Part shown: positions 1-5,277 of the stretch, one piece after another | Layout of the letters: each line of letters begins with the position of its first letter | Position numbering within the stretch: the first letter of the stretch is position 1 | Origin: an uncultured Dehalococcoidia bacterium | Lineage (GTDB): Bacteria; Chloroflexota; Dehalococcoidia; Tepidiformales; Tepidiformaceae | Direction: 5' to 3' | Assembly (NCBI GenBank): GCA_937864275.1 | Contig: CALMIW010000481.1 | Coordinates: forward strand, 1 to 7,251 | DNA length: 7,251 bases | Notes under the pieces: model-generated | The model's database searches: none | What the model was told of the DNA's origin: nothing | What the model saw: the letters and a program-made list of their open reading frames with translations, nothing else | Translations under genes and position numbers: made by a program

Positions 1-2
1 CC

Positions 3-125
3 TTCGCGCAGTGGTTGACGCGCCACAACCATCCGCTCACCGCCCGAGTGATCGTCAATCGCGTTTGGCAGCAGCACTTCGGTACGGGAATTGTCGCGAC
101 ACCGGAGAATCTCGGCGCGATGGGA
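3..125 (+). CDS. DUF1553 (PSD1) protein fragment, both ends missing
   Basis: Read from base 3, this short frame gives FAQWLTRHNHPLTARVIVNR followed by VWQQHFGTGIVATPENLGAMG. That is the highly conserved start of the DUF1553/PSD1 domain (pattern: xxWLxxxxNPLTARVxVNRVWQHHFGxGIVxTPxNFG), found mostly in large secreted planctomycete and verrucomicrobial proteins that often also carry DUF1549 and cytochrome-c-like domains. Their exact biochemical role is not settled. The left side runs off the window. On the right, similarity stops near base 125, where a family member would continue with a PPTHPELLDWLA-like segment; instead the frame reads antisense through rpsI. It faces the operon head-on and has no functional relation to it. 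Recognition of the domain is strong. Whether it is a real neighbour or a chimeric end is open, and I favour chimera. Confidence 0.8.
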
Positions 126-130
126 GTCGC
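105..130. other. junction between DUF1553 fragment and truncated rpsI
   Basis: The plus-strand DUF1553 similarity and the minus-strand S9 similarity meet here. S9 is clear down to FSRDS (base 123) and could extend a few codons more (HRA, to about 114). DUF1553 is clear up to NLG and could include AMG (to about 125). The two reading frames therefore overlap over about 10 bases whose owner cannot be decided by eye, as expected at a microhomology-mediated join, either in the cell or in the assembly. There are no inverted repeats, target-site duplication or transposase that would mark an insertion. Confidence 0.7.
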
Positions 131-251
131 GCGAGAACACTTCCTCGAGCGGCTTGCCGTTGACGACGACCGCGCCGTTGCCCGGGTAGAGACGGACACG
201 TGCGACGGCGGTCTTGCGGCGGCCGGTGCCATAGAAGTACTGGTCAGCCAT
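123..251 (-). CDS. rpsI: 30S ribosomal protein S9, N-terminal 43 residues (truncated)
   Basis: S9 binds the head of the 16S rRNA, and its C-terminal tail normally reaches the P-site tRNA. The visible part, MADQYFYGTGRRKTAVARVR followed by LYPGNGAVVVNGKPLEEVFSRDS, carries the family hallmarks: YGTGRRKTAVARV, then PGNGxxxVNGKPLEEYF. A full S9 has about 130 residues, so roughly two thirds, including the basic GRRKA..KAR..QFSKR-type tail, is missing because the sequence switches to unrelated DNA. The ATG lies 3 bp after the rplM stop. Its Shine-Dalgarno, GAGGAG at 258-263, is formed by the last two Glu codons of rplM, spaced 6 nt. rplM-rpsI is the standard pair (L13-S9), so identification is secure. 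Because S9 is essential or nearly so, the truncation is more likely an assembly break than a real pseudogene. Confidence 0.93.
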
Positions 252-254
252 GGG

Positions 255-1067
255 TTACTCCTCGGTCCCTTCGGACGGTGCGGCGGCTTCGACTGCCGGG
301 GTGGATTCTTCGACCGCTGGCTCAGCGGCCTTGCGGCGCGGAGCGCGCTTCGGGGCTTCGGTTGCCTCGGGTGCGACAGCTTCGGCGGCCTTGCGGCGCG
401 GCGCGCGCTTCGGAGCTTCGGCTTCGACAGCCGCGGCGACGGGCGCAGCAGCCTCGGCGGCCTCGGCGACGGCGGTGCCGCGGACACGGGCCTTGGCAGC
501 CCGGGCGGCACTCGCGGCGGTCGGCTTCGCGGCCTCGGCAACAAGATGCTGTTCCTGCGGCACGGAGAGCGGGCGGAGCCGCTTCACCTTCGGGACGGCA
601 GTGGCGAGCTCGGCCTGGGCGGCCTTGCGCGCCTCCTGGGCGTTCTTCGTATGCGCCAGCTGCGACTGGTGCGGGTGGTTCAGGCCCTTGTAGACCTTCA
701 GGTGCCGGAACATCTGCTTGCCGAGCGGGCCCTTGGGCAGCATGCCCCAGATCGCCTGTTCGAGGACGCGTTCCGGGAACTTCGCCATCTGCTCGCTGTA
801 CGAACGCGACTTCAGCCCGCCGGGAAAGCCCGAGTGGCGGTAGTACGTGATCTGGTCGGCCTTGTTCCCGGTCACGCGGACCTGAGAGGCGTTGACCACG
901 ATCACGAAGTCGCCGTCATCGAGGTGGCGTTCGTAGGTGGGCTTGTGCTTGCCTTTCAGGAGTGCCGCGACCTCGGTGGCGACGCGGCCGAGCGGCCGGC
1001 CGGCCGCATCGATCACATGCCAATCCTTGTAGACCTCGGACTGCTTCATACGCACTGTCGTGTTCAT
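255..1067 (-). CDS. rplM: 50S ribosomal protein L13 with long C-terminal tail
   Basis: L13 is an early-assembling 23S rRNA-binding protein of the large subunit. Residues about 13-140 are a complete L13 core: WHVIDAAGRPLGRVATEVA, LLKGKHKPTYERHLDDGD, VVNASQVRVTGNKADQITYY, the RHSGFPGGLKS segment and AIWGMLPKGPLGKQMFRHLKVY. The family is usually about 145 residues; this protein is 270. The extra 125 or so residues are Ala/Pro/Lys/Arg/Glu-rich and low-complexity, with a 13-residue unit EAPKRAPRRKAAE at 217-229 and 237-249 and a final acidic SEGTEE. The start at 1067 is chosen because GAGGG sits 9 nt upstream and the ATG overlaps the truA stop (ATGA). A Met seven codons in (1049) has no good ribosome site. 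Upstream in-frame codons back to 1295 belong to the truA region. The core function is certain; the tail's role is unknown. Confidence 0.96.
   Translation of the reverse strand: MNTTVRMKQSEVYKDWHVIDAAGRPLGRVATEVAALLKGKHKPTYERHLDDGDFVIVVNASQVRVTGNKADQITYYRHSGFPGGLKSRSYSEQMAKFPERVLEQAIWGMLPKGPLGKQMFRHLKVYKGLNHPHQSQLAHTKNAQEARKAAQAELATAVPKVKRLRPLSVPQEQHLVAEAAKPTAASAARAAKARVRGTAVAEAAEAAAPVAAAVEAEAPKRAPRRKAAEAVAPEATEAPKRAPRRKAAEPAVEESTPAVEAAAPSEGTEE
321..419 (-). repeat. two in-frame 39-bp repeats in the rplM tail
   Basis: Bases 321-359 and 381-419 are near-identical direct repeats with a 60-bp (20-codon) period. Each encodes EAPKRAPRRKAAE inside the L13 C-terminal extension. They differ at only a few bases, and all those changes are silent or fall at the repeat edges. 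This looks like recent tandem duplication of a basic, proline-containing segment reminiscent of histone-H1-like (A/P/K/R) repeats. Confidence 0.85.
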
Positions 1068-1822
1068 ACCGTATATCCCTCGTCGTACCACACGCGCTGG
1101 AGGCAGAGGCCATGGGCCGGGGCGACGTACGCCATCGATCCTGGTTCTGCCTGTTCGAGCAGGCGGACGATTTCCTCCACTGTTGCGGCGCCGCGCCCGA
1201 CCCGGATGAGGCTGCCGGTTATCCGGCGGACCATCTGGGGCAGGAACGCGTCTGCCTCGATATCGAACAGGAGGGTGCTGCCTTCGCAGCTCCATCCCGC
1301 GGTGAACACGGTGCGCACCGGGGTGCGTTCCGGTTCGAGCGGCCCGGAGAAGGCACTGAAGTCCTTCTTCCCGGCCAGCGCTTGCGCCGCGGCCTGCATT
1401 GCCCGGGTATCGAGGTTGCCCTCGACGAACCAGGCGGTGCGGCGCGTGAGCGGTTCGCGCGCTTCGCCATTGGCGATGGTGTAGCGGTACCAGCGTTTGC
1501 GCGCCCAGCGCCGCGGGTCGAAACCCTCGGGCACTTCGCGCACTGCGCGGACCGATACATCCTCCGGCAGGTTGGCGTTGAGCGCCTTCCTGACGGTTTC
1601 CGCCTGGTGCCGGGTCTCGGCACGAAAGGCGGCTACCTGGCCGATGGCGTGGACACCGGAATCCGTGCGTCCAGCCAACTCAACGCGGGTGGGGCTCCCG
1701 AAGAGCACCCCCGCCGCGGTTTCCAGCTCTTGCTGGACGGTCCGTGCGTTCGGCTGGATCTGCGACCCGGCGAACCCCGTCCCGTCGTAACTGACCGTGG
1801 CCGCGAATCGAGTCGCGGACAC
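1064..1822 (-). CDS. truA: tRNA pseudouridine(38-40) synthase TruA
   Basis: TruA isomerises uridine to pseudouridine at positions 38-40 of the anticodon stem-loop of many tRNAs. The 252-residue length matches the family. The start of the fold is visible (VSYDGTGFAG, then QPNARTVQQELE). The catalytic motif GRTDSGVHA is at 51-59 with the nucleophile Asp54. Later come FDPRRWARKRWYRYTI, KKDFSAFSG and ADAFLPQMVRRITGSLIRVG, the conserved C-terminal block. The residue after FAG is Ser20 where a Trp or another aromatic is common; the codon is TCG, one base from TGG. The start is GTG, 6 nt after the rplQ stop, with GGAGG about 11 nt upstream. The stop overlaps the rplM start (ATGA), implying translational coupling. 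rplQ-truA-rplM-rpsI is a standard order. Confidence 0.96.
   Translation of the reverse strand: MSATRFAATVSYDGTGFAGSQIQPNARTVQQELETAAGVLFGSPTRVELAGRTDSGVHAIGQVAAFRAETRHQAETVRKALNANLPEDVSVRAVREVPEGFDPRRWARKRWYRYTIANGEAREPLTRRTAWFVEGNLDTRAMQAAAQALAGKKDFSAFSGPLEPERTPVRTVFTAGWSCEGSTLLFDIEADAFLPQMVRRITGSLIRVGRGAATVEEIVRLLEQAEPGSMAYVAPAHGLCLQRVWYDEGYTV
1077..1081 (-). promoter_or_regulatory. Shine-Dalgarno of rplM (GAGGG), inside truA
   Basis: On the minus strand GAGGG lies 9 nt before the ATG at 1067, within the last codons of truA. It decides the rplM start in favour of 1067 over the Met codon at 1049. Confidence 0.65.
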
Positions 1823-1828
1823 GTAGGG

Positions 1829-2422
1829 CTATGCCTCCGACTTGCCTTCGGCGTCCTCGGTGGCTTCTTCGGCGGCTTCCTCGACAACAGCCTCGGCAGC
1901 TTCTTCCACTTCCGCTACTGCTTCGGTGGCTTCGGCTTCAGCCTCGGCGGTCTCGGCCTCGATCTCAGCGGCGACCGCAGCGGCGGCGGCCGCGCCGGCC
2001 GTTGGGCGGGCAGGGGCCGTCGGAGCGGCAGTCACGCGCTGCGGGCGCGGAGTCGGTGCGGCATCGACAAAGTCGACGAGTTCGATGGTGGCCATTTTGG
2101 CACCGTCGCCCTTGCGGGGCTCCATGCCGGTGATGCGCAGGTAGCCACCCGGGCGGCTGGCCATGCGCGGCCCGATGTCGTCGAAGACCTTCTTCACAAC
2201 GCGCGGATCGAAGACGAACTTCATCGCCTGGCGGCGGGCATGAAGGTCGCCCCGGCGCCCGAGCGTGATGATGCGCTCGGCCATGGGGCGAATCTCCTTC
2301 GCCTTGGCTTCCGTGGTGGTGATGCGCTCGTACTTCAACAGGTCGGTGACCAGGTTGCGGTAGAGCGAGAGGCGGTGGGCTGTGTCGCGGCCGAGGTGAC
2401 GGCCGGCTACGCGGTGTCGCAT
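1829..2422 (-). CDS. rplQ: 50S ribosomal protein L17 with Ala/Glu-rich tail
   Basis: L17 is a large-subunit protein located near the peptide exit tunnel. The core, residues 1-120, is typical: MRHRVAGRHLGRDTAHRLSL, then NLVTDLLKYERITTTEAKAKEIRPMAERIITL, the HARRQA segment, and GGYLRITGMEPRKGDGAKMATIELV at the end of the domain. The usual length is about 115-130 residues; this one has 197. Residues 121-140 form a Pro/Thr/Arg linker. Residues 141-197 are almost only Ala, Glu, Val and Thr, which would favour a long acidic helix or coiled coil. The start lies 3 bp after the rpoA stop, and GAGGA (2430-2434), 7 nt upstream, is made from the last rpoA codons. rpoA-rplQ is a near-universal bacterial pair. 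The tail has no function I can name. Confidence 0.96.
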   Translation of the reverse strand: MRHRVAGRHLGRDTAHRLSLYRNLVTDLLKYERITTTEAKAKEIRPMAERIITLGRRGDLHARRQAMKFVFDPRVVKKVFDDIGPRMASRPGGYLRITGMEPRKGDGAKMATIELVDFVDAAPTPRPQRVTAAPTAPARPTAGAAAAAAVAAEIEAETAEAEAEATEAVAEVEEAAEAVVEEAAEEATEDAEGKSEA

Positions 2423-2425
2423 GGG

Positions 2426-3637
2426 TTAGTCCTCGTCGTCGGCGCCGATGAGATCTTCGGCGCTCCCGTCTTTCAGGAGTGCTTCCTTCAACGCCTTGCC
2501 GAGGGCGCTCAGGTTCTCTTCTTCCTCGTCCTCGTCCATGATCACCGAGCTGGAACGGCCAGCAGGGCGAGCAGCAGCACGCCCCATCGGCGTGCCGGGG
2601 CGGGCGGCCGGAGCCTTCGCCGCGGGCGAATCGACGATCGGGACGAGGCCTTCGGCCGTGCCATCCACGTAGCCGAGCTCGATCAGGCGATCGCGGAGCT
2701 CGTCGTAGGACTTGCGGCCGAAGTTGCGGAGGGCGAGCAGTTCGTCCTCGGTCTTCTCGAGCACCTGGCCCACCGTCATCAGGCCGCTGCGCTTGAGGCA
2801 GTTGTAGGCGCGGACGGAGAGGGCGAGGTCCTCGATGGGCGTGTTGTAACGGTCCGGGGCCATGAGCAGCCCGCCGACCGAGGGCGCGCCGACGGAGACC
2901 GGGCTGCCGTAGTGCACCGGCACATCCGGGCGGCCCATCTGGCTGAAGAGCGCGAACTGGTCCATCAGGATGTCGGCGCTCTGGCCAACGGCGTCCACCG
3001 GGCTGATGGTGCCGTCGGTCCAGACTTCGAGGACCAGGCGGTCGTAGTTCGTGGACTGGCCGACGCGCGTCTTCTCGACGCGGTAGTTCACCTTCCGGAC
3101 GGGCGTGAAGATTGCGTCCACCGGGATGACGCCGATGGGCAGACCTTCGACCGAGCCAGCGGGGACGTAGCCCTTGCCGAGCTCGGCATGGAACTCGACA
3201 TTGAGGCGCGCCTTCGGCACGTCGATCGTGGCGAGGTGAAGTTCCGGGTTCACGATCTCGAAATCGGCGGGCACCTGGAGGTCGCCGGCGGTGACTTCGC
3301 ACGGGCCTTCGATATCGAGTGCGAGCGTCCCCGAGCGGTTGCTGAGGGCGCGGATGCGGATCTCCTTGGCGTTCAGGAGGAACTCGGTGGTGTCCTCCTG
3401 GAGGCCGGCGATGGTCGAGAACTCATGCTGCACCTGTTCGATGCGGACGGACGTGATGGCGGCGCCCTCGAGCGAGCTCAGAAGGACGCGGCGCAGGGCG
3501 TTGCCAAGGGTGATGCCGTAGCCCGAATCTAGGGGCTCGGCGATGAGACGGGCGAACTTCTCCGTCTCTTCATCGACGGTGAGCTGCGGGACGACGCTTT
3601 CTGTCGCCTGGCCGATCAACTCGAGGGAATCCATCAT
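2426..3637 (-). CDS. rpoA: DNA-directed RNA polymerase alpha subunit
   Basis: Alpha dimerises to seed RNA polymerase assembly, and its C-terminal domain touches promoter UP elements and activators. The N-terminal domain (about 20-245) includes SGYGITLGNALRRVLLSSLE at 38-57 and HEFSTIAGLQEDTTEFLLN. The alpha-CTD (about 266-323) has IEDLALSVRAYNCLKRSG, then LRNFGRKSYDELRDRL. Arg276, Asn279, Cys280 and Lys282 occupy the places of the E. coli DNA-contacting R265 region. Alpha is usually 310-340 residues; this one has 403. The extra residues, about 324-403, comprise a Pro/Ala/Arg linker, an acidic patch DEDEEEEN (368-375) and an amphipathic LSALGKALKEALL stretch ending in DDED. Two tandem ATGs (3637, 3634) are possible starts; AAGGA is spaced better for the second. 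The gene lies between rpsD and rplQ, as in most bacteria. Confidence 0.97.
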   Translation of the reverse strand: MMDSLELIGQATESVVPQLTVDEETEKFARLIAEPLDSGYGITLGNALRRVLLSSLEGAAITSVRIEQVQHEFSTIAGLQEDTTEFLLNAKEIRIRALSNRSGTLALDIEGPCEVTAGDLQVPADFEIVNPELHLATIDVPKARLNVEFHAELGKGYVPAGSVEGLPIGVIPVDAIFTPVRKVNYRVEKTRVGQSTNYDRLVLEVWTDGTISPVDAVGQSADILMDQFALFSQMGRPDVPVHYGSPVSVGAPSVGGLLMAPDRYNTPIEDLALSVRAYNCLKRSGLMTVGQVLEKTEDELLALRNFGRKSYDELRDRLIELGYVDGTAEGLVPIVDSPAAKAPAARPGTPMGRAAARPAGRSSSVIMDEDEEEENLSALGKALKEALLKDGSAEDLIGADDED

Positions 3638-3660
3638 TGTCCTTGTAGTCCTCTACTCTC
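3638..3660 (-). promoter_or_regulatory. rpoA ribosome-binding region with two candidate SD motifs
   Basis: On the minus strand, GAGGA (3649-3653) lies 11 nt and AAGGA (3640-3644) 2 nt before the first ATG; AAGGA is 5 nt from the second ATG. The first motif sits within GTAG-AGGA-CTAC (3645-3656), which could close a 4-bp hairpin with the Shine-Dalgarno in its loop. This part of the 42-bp rpsD-rpoA gap, the longest in the window, has no terminator and no promoter I can recognise. Confidence 0.45.
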
Positions 3661-3679
3661 GCAGGTACTGGGCGCGGGG

Positions 3680-4309
3680 TTAGCGCGAGTAGTACTCGAT
3701 GATGACGTTCTCGTTGAACTGGTGCGTTTCGCCGTGGGCGACGGTTGGCGGCCCGGAGACACGGCCCGAGAGGTTGGCCACATCGAGGGTGAGCCACGAG
3801 GGCGGGTTCTTGGACTTCATCGTCTCCTGGACGATCTTGTAGTACTCGCTGCGGATGCCGCGGGGCGTGAAGGAGATGGTGTCGCCCTCCTTCAGGTGGG
3901 CCGAAGGCACATCGAGCTTGCGGCCGTTTACGGCGATGAGGCCATGGCGGACGAGCTGGCGCGCCTGGTTCCGCGAATCGGCGAAGCCGACGCGATAGAT
4001 GATGTTGTCGAGGCGGGTTTCGAGCAGGCGAACCAGGTTCTCGCCCGAGACGCCCGTACCCCGGATGGCTTCCTTGTAGTAGCGCACGAACTGCTTCTCG
4101 AGCACCCCGTAGGCAACGCGGGCGCGCTGCTTCTCGCGCAGCTGAAGGCCACGGTCCGAGATCTTGCGCCGGCGCGCCGGGCGCGGTCCGGGAGGGTTCG
4201 GGCGGCGATCGAAGCTGCACTTGGGCGTGAAGCAGCGGTCGCCCTTGAGGTAGAGCTTATCGCCGTGACGGCGGCAGAGGCGGCAGACAGGGCCGGTATA
4301 ACGTGCCAT
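3680..4309 (-). CDS. rpsD: 30S ribosomal protein S4, zinc-binding type
   Basis: S4 nucleates assembly of the small-subunit body by binding 16S rRNA; in some bacteria it also represses its own operon. The protein is 209 residues, normal for the family. It starts MARYTGPVCRLCRRHGDKLY and has a Cys4 set C9-X2-C12-X13-C26-X4-C31, so it is the zinc-containing (C+) form. The S4 RNA-binding fold is at about 95-160 (LETRLDNIIYRVGFADSRNQ, then ARQLVRHGLIAVNGRKLD and LKEGDTI), and the protein ends ENVIIEYYSR. I chose the ATG at 4309, since the family begins exactly there and AGGAG lies 11 nt upstream, merged with the rpsK stop (TAGGAG). An in-frame extension to 4354 would only read rpsK codons. It lies 14 bp after rpsK and 42 bp before rpoA. 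Confidence 0.97.
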   Translation of the reverse strand: MARYTGPVCRLCRRHGDKLYLKGDRCFTPKCSFDRRPNPPGPRPARRRKISDRGLQLREKQRARVAYGVLEKQFVRYYKEAIRGTGVSGENLVRLLETRLDNIIYRVGFADSRNQARQLVRHGLIAVNGRKLDVPSAHLKEGDTISFTPRGIRSEYYKIVQETMKSKNPPSWLTLDVANLSGRVSGPPTVAHGETHQFNENVIIEYYSR

Positions 4310-4323
4310 TGGCTGAGAAGCTC

Positions 4324-4734
4324 CTATACCCGGCGCCGCTTGGGAGCGCGGCAACCGTTGTGGGGGATGGGGGTAACGTCGCGGATGGCGGTGACGGTGA
4401 GGCCACTCGCCTGCAGCGACCGGATCGCTGCTTCGCGTCCGCTGCCGGCACCGCGAACATAGACTTCGACCGATTGGAGGCCGTGTTCCATGCCGCGGCG
4501 GGCGGCGTTTTCGCCCGCGAGCTGAGCCGCGAAGGGGGTGCCCTTGCGGGAGCCCTTGAAGCCCGAACCGCCGGAGCTTGCCCAGGCAATCACGTTCCCG
4601 TTCGGGTCCGTAAGGGTGACGAGCGTGTTGTTGAAGGTGCTCTTGATGTAGGCCCGCCCGCGAGGGATGGACTTCCGTTCGCGCCGCTTCAGGCGGCGCG
4701 TCTTGTCGGCGGCTCCACGTTTTGCATCTGCCAT
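4324..4734 (-). CDS. rpsK: 30S ribosomal protein S11
   Basis: S11 sits on the small-subunit platform near the mRNA exit and the Shine-Dalgarno helix. The 136-residue protein has a basic N-terminus (KTRRLKRRERKSIPRGRAY) and the family signatures IKSTFNNTLVTLTDPNGNVI, WASSGGSGFKGSRKGTPFAA and GAGSGREAAIRSL. It ends DVTPIPHNGCRAPKRRRV. The usual ending is HNGCRPPKRRRV, so one Pro is Ala here; the Asn-Gly that becomes isoaspartate in some bacteria is kept. The start lies 15 bp after rpsM; the rpsM stop runs straight into a purine-rich ribosome site (TAGGAGAGGG). Length and context are entirely standard. Confidence 0.97.
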   Translation of the reverse strand: MADAKRGAADKTRRLKRRERKSIPRGRAYIKSTFNNTLVTLTDPNGNVIAWASSGGSGFKGSRKGTPFAAQLAGENAARRGMEHGLQSVEVYVRGAGSGREAAIRSLQASGLTVTAIRDVTPIPHNGCRAPKRRRV

Positions 4735-4749
4735 TGGTGGGTCCCTCTC

Positions 4750-5130
4750 CTACTTCTTTCCTGCGCGCTTCTTGCCGGCCACCGTCTTGCGGGCGCCGCG
4801 CTTCTGGCGTGCGTTTGTTCGCGTCCGCTGCCCGTGCACCGGGAGGTTCCGGCGATGGCGCTGGCCGCGGTAGCAGTTGATTTCGACAAGGCGGGCGATG
4901 TTCTGGCGAACTTCGCGGCGCAGGTCGCCTTCAACGATGTAGTGCTTGTCGATGAACTCGCGAATCTTGAGCACATCGTCATCGGTGAGCTCGCGGGCGC
5001 GGGTATCGGCGGTGACGCCGGTATCCGAGAGGATCGCCTTCGCGCGCGTGGGCCCGATGCCGTAGATGTACGTCAGCGCGACTTCGATGCGCTTGTCGTT
5101 GGGAATGTCGACGCCGGAGATACGTGCCAT
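4750..5130 (-). CDS. rpsM: 30S ribosomal protein S13
   Basis: S13 lies in the head of the small subunit, bridges to the large subunit and touches the P-site tRNA with its basic tail. The protein has 126 residues. It begins MARISGVDIPNDKRIEVALT, followed by the YIYGIGPTRAKAIL helix-hairpin-helix. The middle block is DDDVLKIREFIDKHYIVEGDLRREV. The C-terminal hallmark is CYRGQRHRRNLPVHGQRTRT followed by NARQKRG and a Lys/Arg-rich tail ending GKKRAGKK. The start lies 4 bp after the rpmJ stop, and an AGGGG motif overlaps that stop as ribosome site. In E. coli the S4 repressor site lies upstream of rpsM; here the gap is only 4 bp and I cannot see a comparable structure. Confidence 0.97.
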   Translation of the reverse strand: MARISGVDIPNDKRIEVALTYIYGIGPTRAKAILSDTGVTADTRARELTDDDVLKIREFIDKHYIVEGDLRREVRQNIARLVEINCYRGQRHRRNLPVHGQRTRTNARQKRGARKTVAGKKRAGKK

Positions 5131-5134
5131 AGCC

Positions 5135-5248
5135 TTACCCCTGCCGCTGCTTGTGCTTCGGATTTTCGCAGATCACCATGACGCGACCGTGCCGGCGGAT
5201 AACCTTGCACTTGTCGCAACGTGGCTTGACGGATGCTCGAACTTTCAT
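5135..5248 (-). CDS. rpmJ: 50S ribosomal protein L36, zinc-binding type
   Basis: L36 is the smallest large-subunit protein and binds 23S rRNA near the peptidyl-transferase side. I translated it from the gap between infA and rpsM: MKVRASVKPRCDKCKVIRRH, then GRVMVICENPKHKQRQG. It has 37 residues, exactly the family length. Zinc ligands are C11-X2-C14-X12-C27-X4-H32, so it is the C+ form. The ATG at 5248 has AAAGGA about 5 nt upstream. It lies 29 bp after infA and 4 bp before rpsM, its usual position. Confidence 0.97.
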   Translation of the reverse strand: MKVRASVKPRCDKCKVIRRHGRVMVICENPKHKQRQG

Positions 5249-5277
5249 CGTTGTCCTTTGATGGCGGCAGGGCCGGC

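Noticed and set aside
321..419. CRISPR-like or mobile repeat
   Set aside because: There are only two units, in frame inside rplM, encoding the same peptide; this is a protein-coding tandem repeat.
1068..1295. N-terminal extension of L13 up to base 1295
   Set aside because: These codons lie inside truA in another frame, and the L13 family starts near the ATG at 1067, which has its own Shine-Dalgarno.
15..1484. 489-codon plus-strand frame beginning with the DUF1553 fragment
   Set aside because: Only the first 37 or so codons match DUF1553; the rest is antisense of rpsI, rplM and truA. It is not a fusion protein.
1965..3302. 445-codon open frame on the minus strand in another frame
   Set aside because: It overlaps rpoA and rplQ out of frame, with an Arg/Pro/His-rich composition typical of shifted high-GC coding sequence.
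962..3532. 856-codon open frame on the plus strand
   Set aside because: It runs antisense to truA, rplQ and rpoA, which are unmistakable genes. The frame stays open because of GC-rich codon bias, and it has no recognisable domain or ribosome site.
3638..3679. promoter or terminator in the rpsD-rpoA gap
   Set aside because: The 42 bp contain no convincing -10/-35 pair and no hairpin followed by a T run.
4310..4354. N-terminal extension of S4 to base 4354
   Set aside because: It overlaps the end of rpsK, and S4 proteins of this class start at MARY; the ribosome site fits 4309.
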